The notes under the pieces are model-generated. The model searched no databases, was not told where the DNA came from, and saw only the letters and a list, made by a program, of their open reading frames with translations. The position numbers and the translations under genes are program-made. DNA of 34,900 bases, taken from Komagataeibacter xylinus. GTDB lineage: Bacteria; Pseudomonadota; Alphaproteobacteria; Acetobacterales; Acetobacteraceae. The DNA lies in assembly GCF_004302915.1 (NCBI RefSeq), contig NZ_QQBI01000029.1, positions 1-34,900 of the forward strand, read 5' to 3'. Within the stretch, counting starts at the first letter, position 1. The number at the start of each line of letters is the position of its first letter. Of the stretch, positions 15,792-24,564 are shown piece by piece.

Positions 15792-16811
15792 ATGACACGA
15801 TCAACCACCCGCCGTAGCCTTTTCAGGGCATCTCTTGGCGCCGGAGCGGCCATGGCGCTCCGTCCGGTACGGGCATGGGCCGCCACCGGCCTGCTGAATG
15901 TATCCTACGATCCGACACGGGAGCTCTATCAGGACATTGACCGCAGCTTTTCCGCCGCATGGGCGCGGCAGCATGTAGGCGCACCGGTACAGATCCGTAC
16001 TTCCCATGGCGGCTCAGGCGCACAGGCCCGCTCCGTGCTGGAAGGCGCGCCCGCCGATATCGTGACCCTTGGCCTGGCCTATGATATCGACATCCTGGCC
16101 CAGAACGGCCTGCTCGCGCCGGACTGGCAAAAGCGCCTGCCCCATAATTCCACCCCGTTTACCAGCACGATCGTGTTCCTGGTGCGCAAGGGTAACCCGA
16201 AGAACATTCACGACTGGCCAGACCTGATCCGTGATGATGTGCAGGTCATCACGCCCAACCCCAAAACGTCCGGCGGGGCCCGATGGAACTATCTTGCCGC
16301 ATGGGGATGGGCGCTGCGCCAGCCCGGCGGCACACCCGATAAGGCGCGTGATTACCTGAAAACCCTGTTTGCCCATGTGCCGGTGCTTGATACCGGCGCG
16401 CGCGGCGCCACCAACAGCTTTGTCCAGCGCGGGCTGGGAGATGTACTGCTGGCGTGGGAGGACGAGGCCCTTCTGGCCACGCGCGACATCGGGCCGGACA
16501 AATTCGATATTGTCGTGCCTCCCCTGACCATTCTGGCCGAGCCTCCTGTCGCGGTTGTCGACCGCAACGTGAAGGCCCACGGCACGGCGGAAATCGCTCA
16601 GGCCTATGTGGAATACCTGTTCAGCGAGGAAGGGCAGAAGATCGGGGGGAAACACTATTTCCGGCCCGTAAACCCGACCATTCTGGCGGCCTTCCATGAC
16701 CGCTTCGCCACGACCGATACCTTTGATATCGCAAGTCTTGGCGGGTGGGGCACGGTGCAGAAACAGCATTTTGCCGATGGCGGCATATTCGACAGTATTT
16801 ACACGAAATGA
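15792..16811 (+). CDS. sbp: Sulfate-binding protein (Sbp/CysP type), Tat signal
   Basis: A 339-residue periplasmic sulfate-binding protein. A signal with paired arginines (TRRSLFRASLGAG) precedes LLNVSYDPTRELYQDID, the typical mature N-terminus of Sbp/CysP. TSHGGSGAQARSVLEG and PNPKTSGGARWNYLAAWGW are sulfate-contacting segments of this family. It delivers sulfate to the CysT/CysW channel encoded next. The start is uncertain: the TTG at 15786 is nine bases after AAGG, while the ATG at 15792 is 15 bases after it. It follows the sulfate-ester binding protein by 57 bases and overlaps cysT by four bases (ATGA), so the two import systems may be one operon. Confidence 0.9.
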   Translation: MTRSTTRRSLFRASLGAGAAMALRPVRAWAATGLLNVSYDPTRELYQDIDRSFSAAWARQHVGAPVQIRTSHGGSGAQARSVLEGAPADIVTLGLAYDIDILAQNGLLAPDWQKRLPHNSTPFTSTIVFLVRKGNPKNIHDWPDLIRDDVQVITPNPKTSGGARWNYLAAWGWALRQPGGTPDKARDYLKTLFAHVPVLDTGARGATNSFVQRGLGDVLLAWEDEALLATRDIGPDKFDIVVPPLTILAEPPVAVVDRNVKAHGTAEIAQAYVEYLFSEEGQKIGGKHYFRPVNPTILAAFHDRFATTDTFDIASLGGWGTVQKQHFADGGIFDSIYTK

Positions 16812-17674
16812 CGGCATATCTTTCACGCCGGCTGGGGCTGCCGCGCAGGCAGCGCGATCCCCTGCCCGGCTTCGGGCTGGGGCTGGGGCTGACACTGTTC
16901 TGGCTTGGCACGCTTGTGCTCCTGCCGCTGCTGGCGCTGGTATCGCGCCCGTGGCAAGAGGGGCTGCATCGTGGCCTGCTCGCCTTTGCCCATGCGGCAC
17001 ATGATGGGCGGATACTGTCCGCCCTGTGGGTCAGCTTCGGTTCCGCCGTTCTTGCGGCCCTGTTCGACCTGGTGCCTGGCGTGCTGATTGCCTGGGCGCT
17101 TGTGCGTAGCGATATTCCCGGCCGGCGCATTATCGACATGCTGGTGGAACTGCCCTTTGCCCTGCCCACCGCCGTGGTAGGGATCACCATGGCCACGCTA
17201 TATGGCCCGACAGGCTGGTTCGGCGCGCCGCTGGCCAGGCTGGGAGTGCACATTGCCTATAGCCGGACCGGCATCGTGCTCGCCCTCATGTTTATCGGGC
17301 TGCCCTTTATCGTGCGGACCGTCGCACCGGTTCTGCGCAACCTGCCAGCCGATGTGGAAGAAGCCGCCGCGATATTGGGGGCCAGCCGTGCGCAGGTTCT
17401 GCTGCGTATCGTGCTGCCTGCGCTCCATCCCGCGCTGGTTACGGCATTCGGCATGGCCTTTGCCCGTGGCATCGGGGAATATGGTTCGGTTATCTTCATA
17501 GCGGGCAACCAGCCCTTCCATACCGAAATCGCACCCCTGCTGGTTGTCATCCGCCTGCAGGAGTATGACACGACGGGCGCGACCCTGATCGGGTTCGTGC
17601 TTGTTGCGGTCTCGCTGCTGTCCCTTGCCGGCATAAGCCTTGTCCGCCGCCGGCTGTCCCGTGGCGTCGGGTAA
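16808..17674 (+). CDS. cysT: Sulfate ABC transporter permease CysT (CysU)
   Basis: A 288-residue permease with about six membrane segments. It forms half of the sulfate channel. ELPFALPTAVVGITMATLYG and the EAA loop (EEAAAILGASRAQVLLRIVLP) are diagnostic, and VIFIAGNQPFHTEIAPLLV is typical of CysT. The ATG at 16808 overlaps the sbp stop as ATGA; the open frame extends further upstream to 16745, but that part overlaps sbp and has no signal. The CysW gene follows after 13 bases. Confidence 0.92.
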   Translation: MTAYLSRRLGLPRRQRDPLPGFGLGLGLTLFWLGTLVLLPLLALVSRPWQEGLHRGLLAFAHAAHDGRILSALWVSFGSAVLAALFDLVPGVLIAWALVRSDIPGRRIIDMLVELPFALPTAVVGITMATLYGPTGWFGAPLARLGVHIAYSRTGIVLALMFIGLPFIVRTVAPVLRNLPADVEEAAAILGASRAQVLLRIVLPALHPALVTAFGMAFARGIGEYGSVIFIAGNQPFHTEIAPLLVVIRLQEYDTTGATLIGFVLVAVSLLSLAGISLVRRRLSRGVG

Positions 17675-17687
17675 GGAAGGGATCACG

Positions 17688-18491
17688 ATGTCACGTATCG
17701 TATATGCGCTCGTCATCTACCTGCTGGTTACGGTCATGATCGTCCTGCCGCCGCTACTGGTGGTGGTCATGGCGCTGTCACATGGGCTGGGGGCGGCGAT
17801 CGAAAGCCTGGCCGATCCCGATGCGCTGTCCGCAATCCGGCTTACGGTCATCATCACGGTGCTGACCGTGTGCATCAACACGGTTTTTGGCGTGATGGCG
17901 GCATGGACGTTGACGCATTTCCGTTTTCCCGGCCGGAACCTGCTGGTCGTGCTGGTTGAACTGCCCCTGAGCGTCTCCCCTGTCGTCGGTGGCCTGATCT
18001 GGCTTCTCGTATTCGGGACACAGGGATGGTGGGGCGCCGCACTGGAACGCTGGGGCTATCCCGTCATGTTCGCACCGCCCGGCATCCTGCTGGCCACGCT
18101 GTTTGTCACGTTTCCCTATGTTACGCGCACGCTTATGCCCATGCTGGCCCATAACGGTCGCGCGGCGGAGGAAGCGGCCGTCCTGCTGGGTGCCAGCCTG
18201 TGGCAGGTGTTGTGGCATGTCACGCTGCCTGGTGCGCGACTGGCGCTGGTTTCGGGCATGCTGCTGGCAACCGCGCGCGCCATGGGCGAATTCGGTGCGG
18301 TTTCGGTCGTATCGGGCCATATTCCCGGCCTGACCGAAACCATGCCGCTGCATATCGAGACCCTGTACAATGGCTACCAGACGGTAGCCGCCTTCACCAT
18401 GGCGACCCTGCTGGCCCTGATGGCAATGATTGTCGTGCTGGTCCGCAGCCTTATCGAACGCCGCCTTGACCGGACGGAACCAAGCATATGA
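17688..18491 (+). CDS. cysW: Sulfate ABC transporter permease CysW
   Basis: A 267-residue permease, partner of CysT. It begins MSRIVYALVIYLLVTVMIV. The segments VELPLSVSPVVGGLIWLLVFG, EEAAVLLGASLWQVLWHVTLP (EAA loop) and EFGAVSVVSGHIPG are those of CysW. The start at 17688 has AAGGAAGG seven bases ahead; the longer frame from 17640 lies inside cysT. The stop overlaps the cysA start as ATGA. Confidence 0.92.
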   Translation: MSRIVYALVIYLLVTVMIVLPPLLVVVMALSHGLGAAIESLADPDALSAIRLTVIITVLTVCINTVFGVMAAWTLTHFRFPGRNLLVVLVELPLSVSPVVGGLIWLLVFGTQGWWGAALERWGYPVMFAPPGILLATLFVTFPYVTRTLMPMLAHNGRAAEEAAVLLGASLWQVLWHVTLPGARLALVSGMLLATARAMGEFGAVSVVSGHIPGLTETMPLHIETLYNGYQTVAAFTMATLLALMAMIVVLVRSLIERRLDRTEPSI

Positions 18492-19600
18492 GCGTATATC
18501 TGGACCATATCACCCGCCACAGCCCGCAGGGCGGCCGCGCGATTGTGGATGATGTGTCATTGAGCGTGAAGGATGGCAGCTTTACCGCGCTTGTCGGCCC
18601 GTCGGGCGCGGGCAAGACTTCCCTGCTGCGTATCATTGCGGGACTTGATCCACACCAGCGTGGACAGGTGTCGATTGACGGCAGGCGTGTGGATACGCTG
18701 GGCGCGCGTGAGCGCAACATCGGCTTCGTCTTCCAGCATTATGCCCTGTTTGCGCATATGACGGTGGCGGCCAATATCGGGTTTGGCCTTGCCATCCGCC
18801 CCCGCCACAGCCGCCCCGGCAGGGCTGCGATCCGCCGCCGGGTGGAAGAACTGCTTGAACTCATGCAACTGCCCGCAATGGGGGCACGCTATCCGCATGA
18901 ACTTTCAGGGGGGCAGCGCCAACGCGTCGCCCTTGCCCGCGCACTGGCCACGGGGCCACGTGTATTGCTGCTGGATGAACCCTTTGGCGCGCTTGACCCG
19001 CTGGTGCGCAGGCAGATACGCGGCTGGCTGCACAACCTGCACGAACGGCTGGGCCTGACCACCATTCTCGTAACGCACGACCGGCAGGAAGCTGCCGAAC
19101 TGGCCGATACCGTCGTCATCATGAACCGGGGGCGCGTCGTGCAGTCAGGCACCCCGCAGGAACTGGAAGACAACCCGGCCGATCCCTTCGTCATGGATTT
19201 CAGCGGCGAGACCATCCGTATTGCCGGTCTGGTCACCAATGGTCGTTTCGTGCCGGACATGTCTGATATCATTCCTGTTCCCGTGGCACTTTCCAATGGC
19301 AGGGCCGAGATCCTGATCCGTCCAGCCGATATCCGCCTGCTGCCCCACCAAGGAAATGCCATCGCACAATTTTACCAGCGGCGTGGTCTGGTTGCCTCCT
19401 ATAAAGTGACATCGGCATCGTTCGACGGCATGCTGGTTGAAATGCCTGCGGACCCGGGTGATGTATCAGCGTCCATCATAACACACTGCGCCATTGATAT
19501 ATCCGCAGGTCGTTTCGTGCGGGACAACGCATGGGTCATTCCGGGTTATGGTTTGGTTGGTCCTGTAATTTCCGATGAAGTACAGTTCCTGTATTCATAA
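18488..19600 (+). CDS. cysA: Sulfate ABC transporter ATPase CysA
   Basis: A 370-residue ATPase of the sulfate/molybdate group. Walker A is GPSGAGKTS (37-45), then VFQHYALFAHMTV (Q-loop), LSGGQRQR (about 138), Walker B LLLDEPFGALDPL and the switch in THDRQEAAELAD. The C-terminal 130 residues form the regulatory TOBE-like domain usual in CysA (ILIRPADIRLLP). The ATG overlaps cysW by four bases. It is the last gene of the plus-strand run, and no clear terminator is seen behind it. Confidence 0.92.
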   Translation: MSVYLDHITRHSPQGGRAIVDDVSLSVKDGSFTALVGPSGAGKTSLLRIIAGLDPHQRGQVSIDGRRVDTLGARERNIGFVFQHYALFAHMTVAANIGFGLAIRPRHSRPGRAAIRRRVEELLELMQLPAMGARYPHELSGGQRQRVALARALATGPRVLLLDEPFGALDPLVRRQIRGWLHNLHERLGLTTILVTHDRQEAAELADTVVIMNRGRVVQSGTPQELEDNPADPFVMDFSGETIRIAGLVTNGRFVPDMSDIIPVPVALSNGRAEILIRPADIRLLPHQGNAIAQFYQRRGLVASYKVTSASFDGMLVEMPADPGDVSASIITHCAIDISAGRFVRDNAWVIPGYGLVGPVISDEVQFLYS

Positions 19601-19953
19601 ATAATTTAATTAAGATGTCGGTAATTCAAACTGCAAGTGATTATATAATATTTTCAGAAACACGGCATGTAAAAGCAACGTAATTTAGAAAAAAATCACA
19701 ATATGAAATAAGAGATACAGCATATGGAAATTCGGGTCACAAGAACAACTATAGCCATTTTTATTATTATCCTGTCAATTTATGGCATGAAGAGAAGATT
19801 TGTAAATGTTCGCGATATTTCCGCCTGATCAGGTCTGGCGCGTCGTGGTATTGAACCGACGTTACTGACCATTTCCCGTTCCGGATTACTCATGGATATG
19901 CGTAGCCCGCCCGTGCGATCTTATTGTCGGATATTTATAAAGTATCAGGATGA
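19601..19953. other. Gene-poor AT-rich stretch after cysA
   Basis: No supported gene. It begins very AT-rich (to about 19800) and then shifts to average composition near 19830, the probable seam between island DNA and IS debris. A 34-codon frame at 19724-19828 has a hydrophobic core but no ribosome site or recognisable relatives. Confidence 0.4.
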
Positions 19954-20062
19954 AATATACTTGAACGATTCTTCGCCAGACTGAAGCAGTTCACAGGCAT
20001 CGCGACATGCTACGACAAGCTGAAGTCAATATTCCTCGCCGCCGTTCAACTCGCGGCCGCTA
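19954..20062 (+). pseudogene. IS5-family transposase C-terminal fragment
   Basis: The frame N-I-L-E-R-F-F-A-R-L-K-Q-F, then TGIATCYDKLKSIFLAAV and QLAAA, matches the C-terminal part of IS5-family transposases. It includes the last catalytic glutamate region (I-E-R-F-F..LK..R.IATRYDK). No N-terminal part is present. It is the same family, orientation and position relative to an IS3 scrap as the fragment at 728-844. Confidence 0.65.
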
Positions 20063-20526
20063 TCAACAGCAAATCCCCGTACGTCACCCAGCAGGATCGT
20101 CCCATGACGATAATGCGTTGTGATGGCCTTTCGCCAGCATCCCTGGATGCTGTCTCCAGAGAGACCATGAGGATATCTACCACCATTGCTACAGGCCATG
20201 TGCATCGGCTGGCAGTGCCGGAACTGGACTATGACTCCCGGAGCGGGAAAAACGAAACAGAAGCTGATTAGGATGCCTTTAAGAAGCTTCTGAGAGCATT
20301 CAGATACAGCGGGTCTCTGAACAGGATTTAGTTCCAAGCCCTATGTCCATGCGTGCGGTTCTGCCTGGCAGGCTCGGACAGTCCGCAAAACAGAAAACGA
20401 CGCTGTGGATAATCTCCATGCACCGTTCTGTCCCCCGGTTTTCCTGGCGTCATCGTCCCGCGACATGCCCGGATATCCCGTCATTTCCTGGTCAACATCC
20501 AGTTCCATTCCCGCTGTCCCCTTTCA
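20063..20526. other. IS-derived or decayed spacer without a gene
   Basis: No open frame here shows domain motifs or a ribosome site; frames on both strands look random. Weak resemblance to the IS3 relic may extend back to about 20400, but it is too eroded to assert. Confidence 0.35.
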
Positions 20527-20692
20527 AAGGCGGAATGGCTCTGGAAACAGAACTGACCAACCCGCCGTCAGGCTACCACCGCCATCTTCCATGGGGTCTA
20601 TAATCCACGTCGATGCCATTCTTAGTTTGGGTCTTTTGAAGCAAGAGTGGCATAAGCACTTCCAGACCGGCACAAAACCGTTACAAGTCCAT
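20527..20692 (+). pseudogene. IS3-family transposase tail, second relic copy
   Basis: This stretch follows the end of the relic at 1311-1488 almost base for base: AAGGCGGAATGGCTCTGGA at the start, CCGCCGTCAGGC, then AATCCACGTC, TTTTGAAGCAAGAGTGGCATAA and a shared sequence past the stop (GCA-AAAACCG-T-ACA-GTCC pattern). About 20 bases around the Y-I-K-G-F-Y part are replaced or lost and further stops are present. It cannot encode a transposase. Confidence 0.75.
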
Positions 20693-20785
20693 TGTTATTT
20701 CCTGCTGGGGTGGATCCGTCTGTATTAGGTCTCTTCTGTCCCATCATGTGCTAAATGCATTGTAGGCATTTAATATTTGCAATAA

Positions 20786-23296
20786 TCACCAGCTATACGT
20801 CACCTTGCCAATCACATTGCGGTTTGCGCCGATATAGCAGCCGGTATCGGCCCCGGCGCAACTGGGATAGTACCGCTGGTTGAGCAGGTTCTGGGCCGTG
20901 ACCTGAAACAGCATGCCCTTCATCCGTGGGGCCACGGCATCAAGGGAATACTGTGCCTGTGCATCCACCAGCACATAGCTCGGCGTGACATATTCCAGCG
21001 TGTTGTCCACCAGCGTATTGCCGTTGTAGCGCACGCCCGCGCCAAACCCCAGCCCCCGCAGCGGGCCGTTGCGCAGGTCATAATGCCCCCAGACCGAGAA
21101 CGTCTGCTTGGGCACCGCAATCGGGCGCTCGCCGGTCAGGTCGCCACTGCCGCGCGTATAGGCCACGTCCTGATAGGTATAGGCCGCGATGATGTTCAGG
21201 TTGCGGGTCAGGTCCACATGGGCTTCGAGTTCAATCCCGCGTGAGCGGATGCCGCCGGTCTGGGTATAGAAATCGATATGGACCGGATCGGTGACCAGCA
21301 CGTTGCTCTGCTTGAGATCATACAGTGCAGCCGTGAAAAACCCGTTGAAGCCATGCGGCTGGTATTTCAGCCCCACTTCAAACTGCCGCCCCCGGGTGGG
21401 CTTGAACGGCGTGCCATTGAAGGACAGGTTGTTCGCAGGCTGGAAAGATTCCGCGTAATGGAAATAGGGTGAAAGCCCGATGGGGAACGCATACAGGATG
21501 CCGCCGCGCCACGTCGTGGCCTGATCGGACTGGTTGAAGCTGCCGCCGCTATCGGTCTGGTCGCGGGTGTCGATGGTGGACCAGTCATGGCGCACGCCGC
21601 CCTGCACATGCAGGCGGCCCCATGTCATCTGGTCCTCGCCATAGATGCCTTCCTGGTTGGTGGTGATGCTCTGGGCTTCATACAGGTCCAGCTTGCCGAT
21701 GCTCTGCCCGTATGTGGGGGAAAAGACATCCAGGGATGGGGCATCGCCATAATACAGGTTGGCGGAATCACGGATGTTCTGCCAGTTGCCGCCAATGATC
21801 ACGTTGTGTCTGACCGGCCCGGTGCGGAAATGGCCAAGGATCTGCTCTTCCACCGTGATCGTGTCGAAATGCTCTTCCGACCCGTAGGCGGCGCGCTCCA
21901 GCGTGCGGTTGTCATCATCGAGCATCCCGCCCGAGGACACCTGCTGGAAAAATGCCCCTACATTGGCGTAACGGGCAAATGATTTGAACGTCCAGTTGGG
22001 CGCAATCTGGTAGCTCAGGCGGTAGTTCACCGCCGTCTGGGTGCGCTTGTAGGTCTCGAAATTCGGGTCGCCGGGGTAGAAATGGTCCGAAATCTTGCCA
22101 TTCGGGTTGGGCAGGATGGTGCCTTCCAGCGGTGCGGTATCAAAATTGCCGCCACGCGGGTCACGCTGCCAGAAGGCGGACAGCGTCATGGTCAGGCGGT
22201 CATTGGGGGTCCATGTCAGCGATGGCAGGACGCCGAAGCGTTCGTTGCGGGTATGCTCGTCCTGTGTGCCCGAAGTGGTGGCAGTCGCGGCGATGCGGTA
22301 CAGCCATTTGCCATCACGGTCGATCCGCCCGCCAAAATCGGCGGTGCCGCGCACGTAGCCGTATGTTCCGCCCTCGACCGAGATGGAGTGGACGGGAGTG
22401 GCCGTTGGCTGTTTCGTGGTCAGCACGATGGCGCCCCCGGGATTAGACTGCCCGTACAGGACCGATGGCGGCCCCTTGAGGATGTCGATCCGGTCAAGCA
22501 GGTAGGGGTCGATCTGCTGGGTGGCGTAGTACGCACCGTTGAACAGGCGCAAATTGTCAACAAACTCATCCGCGCCCGCGGCCCCCTGAAAGCCGCGAAT
22601 TTCAACCATGTCGAACCGCGTGGTGTAGCCTGATGCCACATCGCCCGACACACCCGCATTATACCGTAGGGCCTCGGCTATGGTGCGGGCGTTCTGCTGG
22701 TCCAGTTGCGCGCGGGTCACGACGGATATGGATTCCGGGGTTTCGATCAGGGGCGTGTCGGTCTTGGTGGCGGCACTCGAATTCTTGGGCACGAGCCCGG
22801 CCCGCCCTGATGTGGCGTAAACGGCGATCTGCTCTTCTTTCCAGCCTTTTCTGCCGCTCCCGTTCCCCTGCCCTTCCACCCGCACCGGATCAAGGGTGAT
22901 GGCGGACGGCGCGCGGATGAGCGAGACGGAATGCGCCCCGGTTTTGCTGTAACTGATGCCCGTGCCCGCCAGAAGGGCGGAAAGCGCCTGTTCCGCTGTC
23001 ATCTGCCCGCTCACCGCCCCTGAGCGTGCGCCCGCTATCGTGGCGCTGTCGAACGCGATCTGCAGGCCGGTCTGCGCGCCAAGGGCGGCAAGGGCGCGGC
23101 CTAGTGGCTGGGCGGGAATGCTGAAGGGCTGTGCCGGTGATGGCGCGCTGGCCACGCCGCCCTCAACCGGTGCGGCCGCGGCATGATGGCCCGCAGCAGC
23201 CCACATGACGAACAGCAGGGCGGACGTGCCCGTAAGCAGGCTGGATCGGGAAAGCCGGATGCGATTGCGGCGGCACGGCAGAAGAACACACGGCAT
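20786..23296 (-). CDS. FecA-like TonB-dependent siderophore receptor with signalling domain
   Basis: An 836-residue outer-membrane receptor. After a signal region (hydrophobic 18-40) comes an STN domain at about 55-110 (FSIPAQPLGRALAALGAQTG, MTAEQALSALLAGTG), used to signal through FecR. Next come a TonB-box-like ITLDPVRVEG, the plug (ETPESISVVTRAQLDQQNAR, RGFQGA, DILKGPPSVLYGQSNPGG) and a barrel ending in a C-terminal tryptophan (KVTYSW). These marks belong to the ferric-siderophore class. The order fecI-fecR-this gene is the classical surface-signalling set, so ligand binding should induce its own transcription. The actual siderophore is unknown. A palindrome 33-51 bases before the ATG may be its operator. 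Confidence 0.92.
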   Translation of the reverse strand: MPCVLLPCRRNRIRLSRSSLLTGTSALLFVMWAAAGHHAAAAPVEGGVASAPSPAQPFSIPAQPLGRALAALGAQTGLQIAFDSATIAGARSGAVSGQMTAEQALSALLAGTGISYSKTGAHSVSLIRAPSAITLDPVRVEGQGNGSGRKGWKEEQIAVYATSGRAGLVPKNSSAATKTDTPLIETPESISVVTRAQLDQQNARTIAEALRYNAGVSGDVASGYTTRFDMVEIRGFQGAAGADEFVDNLRLFNGAYYATQQIDPYLLDRIDILKGPPSVLYGQSNPGGAIVLTTKQPTATPVHSISVEGGTYGYVRGTADFGGRIDRDGKWLYRIAATATTSGTQDEHTRNERFGVLPSLTWTPNDRLTMTLSAFWQRDPRGGNFDTAPLEGTILPNPNGKISDHFYPGDPNFETYKRTQTAVNYRLSYQIAPNWTFKSFARYANVGAFFQQVSSGGMLDDDNRTLERAAYGSEEHFDTITVEEQILGHFRTGPVRHNVIIGGNWQNIRDSANLYYGDAPSLDVFSPTYGQSIGKLDLYEAQSITTNQEGIYGEDQMTWGRLHVQGGVRHDWSTIDTRDQTDSGGSFNQSDQATTWRGGILYAFPIGLSPYFHYAESFQPANNLSFNGTPFKPTRGRQFEVGLKYQPHGFNGFFTAALYDLKQSNVLVTDPVHIDFYTQTGGIRSRGIELEAHVDLTRNLNIIAAYTYQDVAYTRGSGDLTGERPIAVPKQTFSVWGHYDLRNGPLRGLGFGAGVRYNGNTLVDNTLEYVTPSYVLVDAQAQYSLDAVAPRMKGMLFQVTAQNLLNQRYYPSCAGADTGCYIGANRNVIGKVTYSW

Positions 23297-23328
23297 GGTC
23301 GGGTCTCACGGGCGGACGGTTGGCGTTA

Positions 23329-23347
23329 AATGCAAACGAATTGCATT
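23329..23347. promoter_or_regulatory. Inverted repeat upstream of the siderophore receptor gene
   Basis: AATGCAA and its exact complement TTGCATT are separated by five bases (ACGAA), 33-51 bases before the receptor ATG. The TGCAA-n-TTGCA form resembles operators of the Fur/Mur regulators in alphaproteobacteria (from memory). It may link the receptor to iron in addition to the FecI signal. Confidence 0.45.
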
Positions 23348-23472
23348 CGCGTATATCCATGTCCGTTGAGACGATTTATTTTTAACGTGTGGGTGAAACT
23401 TTTTTTAGCGGTCCGCTGAAAAAAAGCGCTGCGCTGGCAGTTGTGCGTGGTCTGATTGCCCGTGTGGGCACC

Positions 23473-24465
23473 TCAGGGAGCTTTATGGTCTGCCAGCACC
23501 AGGGTGAAGCCCGCCGGGAGTGTGACAAGCCTGCCCCCATGCAGCGCGCACAGGGCCTCAAGCGCCTCCCTGGGGTGATGCAGGTCATACACGCCCCCTA
23601 CCGGGATGGTGTCGTGCTCAAGACCACGGGTTACGATGGTGCCCGGATAGTAGCGGCCCAGTACCGCGACCGCGTCAGAAAACCGTACGTCGTCCAGCAC
23701 CATCTGCCCTGACCGCCATGAACCGACATCCTCCGGGTCGATCGTGCTGCGGTGGGCCTGCCCCGTGTGCTGGTCGACCGCCCATGTCTGGCCGGCGGTC
23801 AGGCGCAGGGCGGGGTCGGACTGGCGGGATACGCTCACGATCCCCTCGCGCACGGCAACAGTGACATGAGGCCCGGCCATCTGCACATCAAAGGCGGTGC
23901 CGATATCGCGCGTCGTCACGTTCCCTGCCCTGACGGCAAAGCCACGTTTTCCGTCATGCACGACACTGAAAAACGCCTCCCCGGCCAGCAGCGTAACCCC
24001 CCGTTCCCCACCCGAATAATGCACGGCGATGGCGGAATGGCCGCCCAGTGTCACCGCCGTTCCATCCGACAGGCTGACCGTGCGGTTTTCGCCCGTTTTC
24101 GTGTAATAATCGGCCTGCAGGCGGAACATGAGGTCCGGCGTGGCAAAGGCCAGCAGGCTCGCCGCCACCGGCAGCATGCAGGCCGCCGCAATCCGCAACG
24201 GGCGTGCCCGTGCCGTTCTGCCAGTCGCAGGCCGCCGGGGTGTTGCGGGCCGGTCATGCGGGGGCGTTACGGGAACCATCTGGCCCGCAAGGGCCCAGGC
24301 GTGTGCCACCCGGCGCCATGCCCGCTCATGGTCGGGGTCCTGCGCGCGCCATGCGGCCCATTCCGCCCGTACCGTTTCATCATCCGGTGCCTCATTGAGG
24401 CGTATTTTCCAGGTGGCGGCTTCCAGCATGGCACGTTTGGCGCCCGGTGTTGGCTGTGTGTTCAT
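23473..24465 (-). CDS. fecR: FecR-family anti-sigma/signal transducer
   Basis: A 330-residue FecR. The N-terminal part (residues 10-60, with AAWRAQDPDHERAWRRV) is the cytoplasmic sigma-binding domain. A membrane segment follows near 93-110 (IAAACMLPVAASLLAFA). The periplasmic FecR domain shows SLSDGTAVTLGGHSAIAV, LLAGEAFFSV, FDVQMAGPHVTVAVREG and LTAGQTW. The C-terminal part would contact the receptor's STN domain. It relays receptor occupancy to FecI. It lies about 100 bases after fecI and 176 bases before the receptor. Confidence 0.92.
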   Translation of the reverse strand: MNTQPTPGAKRAMLEAATWKIRLNEAPDDETVRAEWAAWRAQDPDHERAWRRVAHAWALAGQMVPVTPPHDRPATPRRPATGRTARARPLRIAAACMLPVAASLLAFATPDLMFRLQADYYTKTGENRTVSLSDGTAVTLGGHSAIAVHYSGGERGVTLLAGEAFFSVVHDGKRGFAVRAGNVTTRDIGTAFDVQMAGPHVTVAVREGIVSVSRQSDPALRLTAGQTWAVDQHTGQAHRSTIDPEDVGSWRSGQMVLDDVRFSDAVAVLGRYYPGTIVTRGLEHDTIPVGGVYDLHHPREALEALCALHGGRLVTLPAGFTLVLADHKAP

Positions 24466-24564
24466 CCGTGCCCATCCCCATTCGTTCCATGCCCGTGGCG
24501 TTGAACGTATTTCCAGGAATAGGGACGGCGCAGATGCCTGTTTTTTAACGCCAAGGGGAAAATT

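Noticed and set aside
19724-19828. A 34-codon hydrophobic frame after cysA
   Set aside because: No ribosome binding site or family likeness, and it lies in AT-rich junction DNA where such frames arise by chance.
20026-20337. A 103-codon minus-strand frame between the IS relics
   Set aside because: It runs antisense through the IS5 scrap, shows no motif and no start signal; treated as chance.
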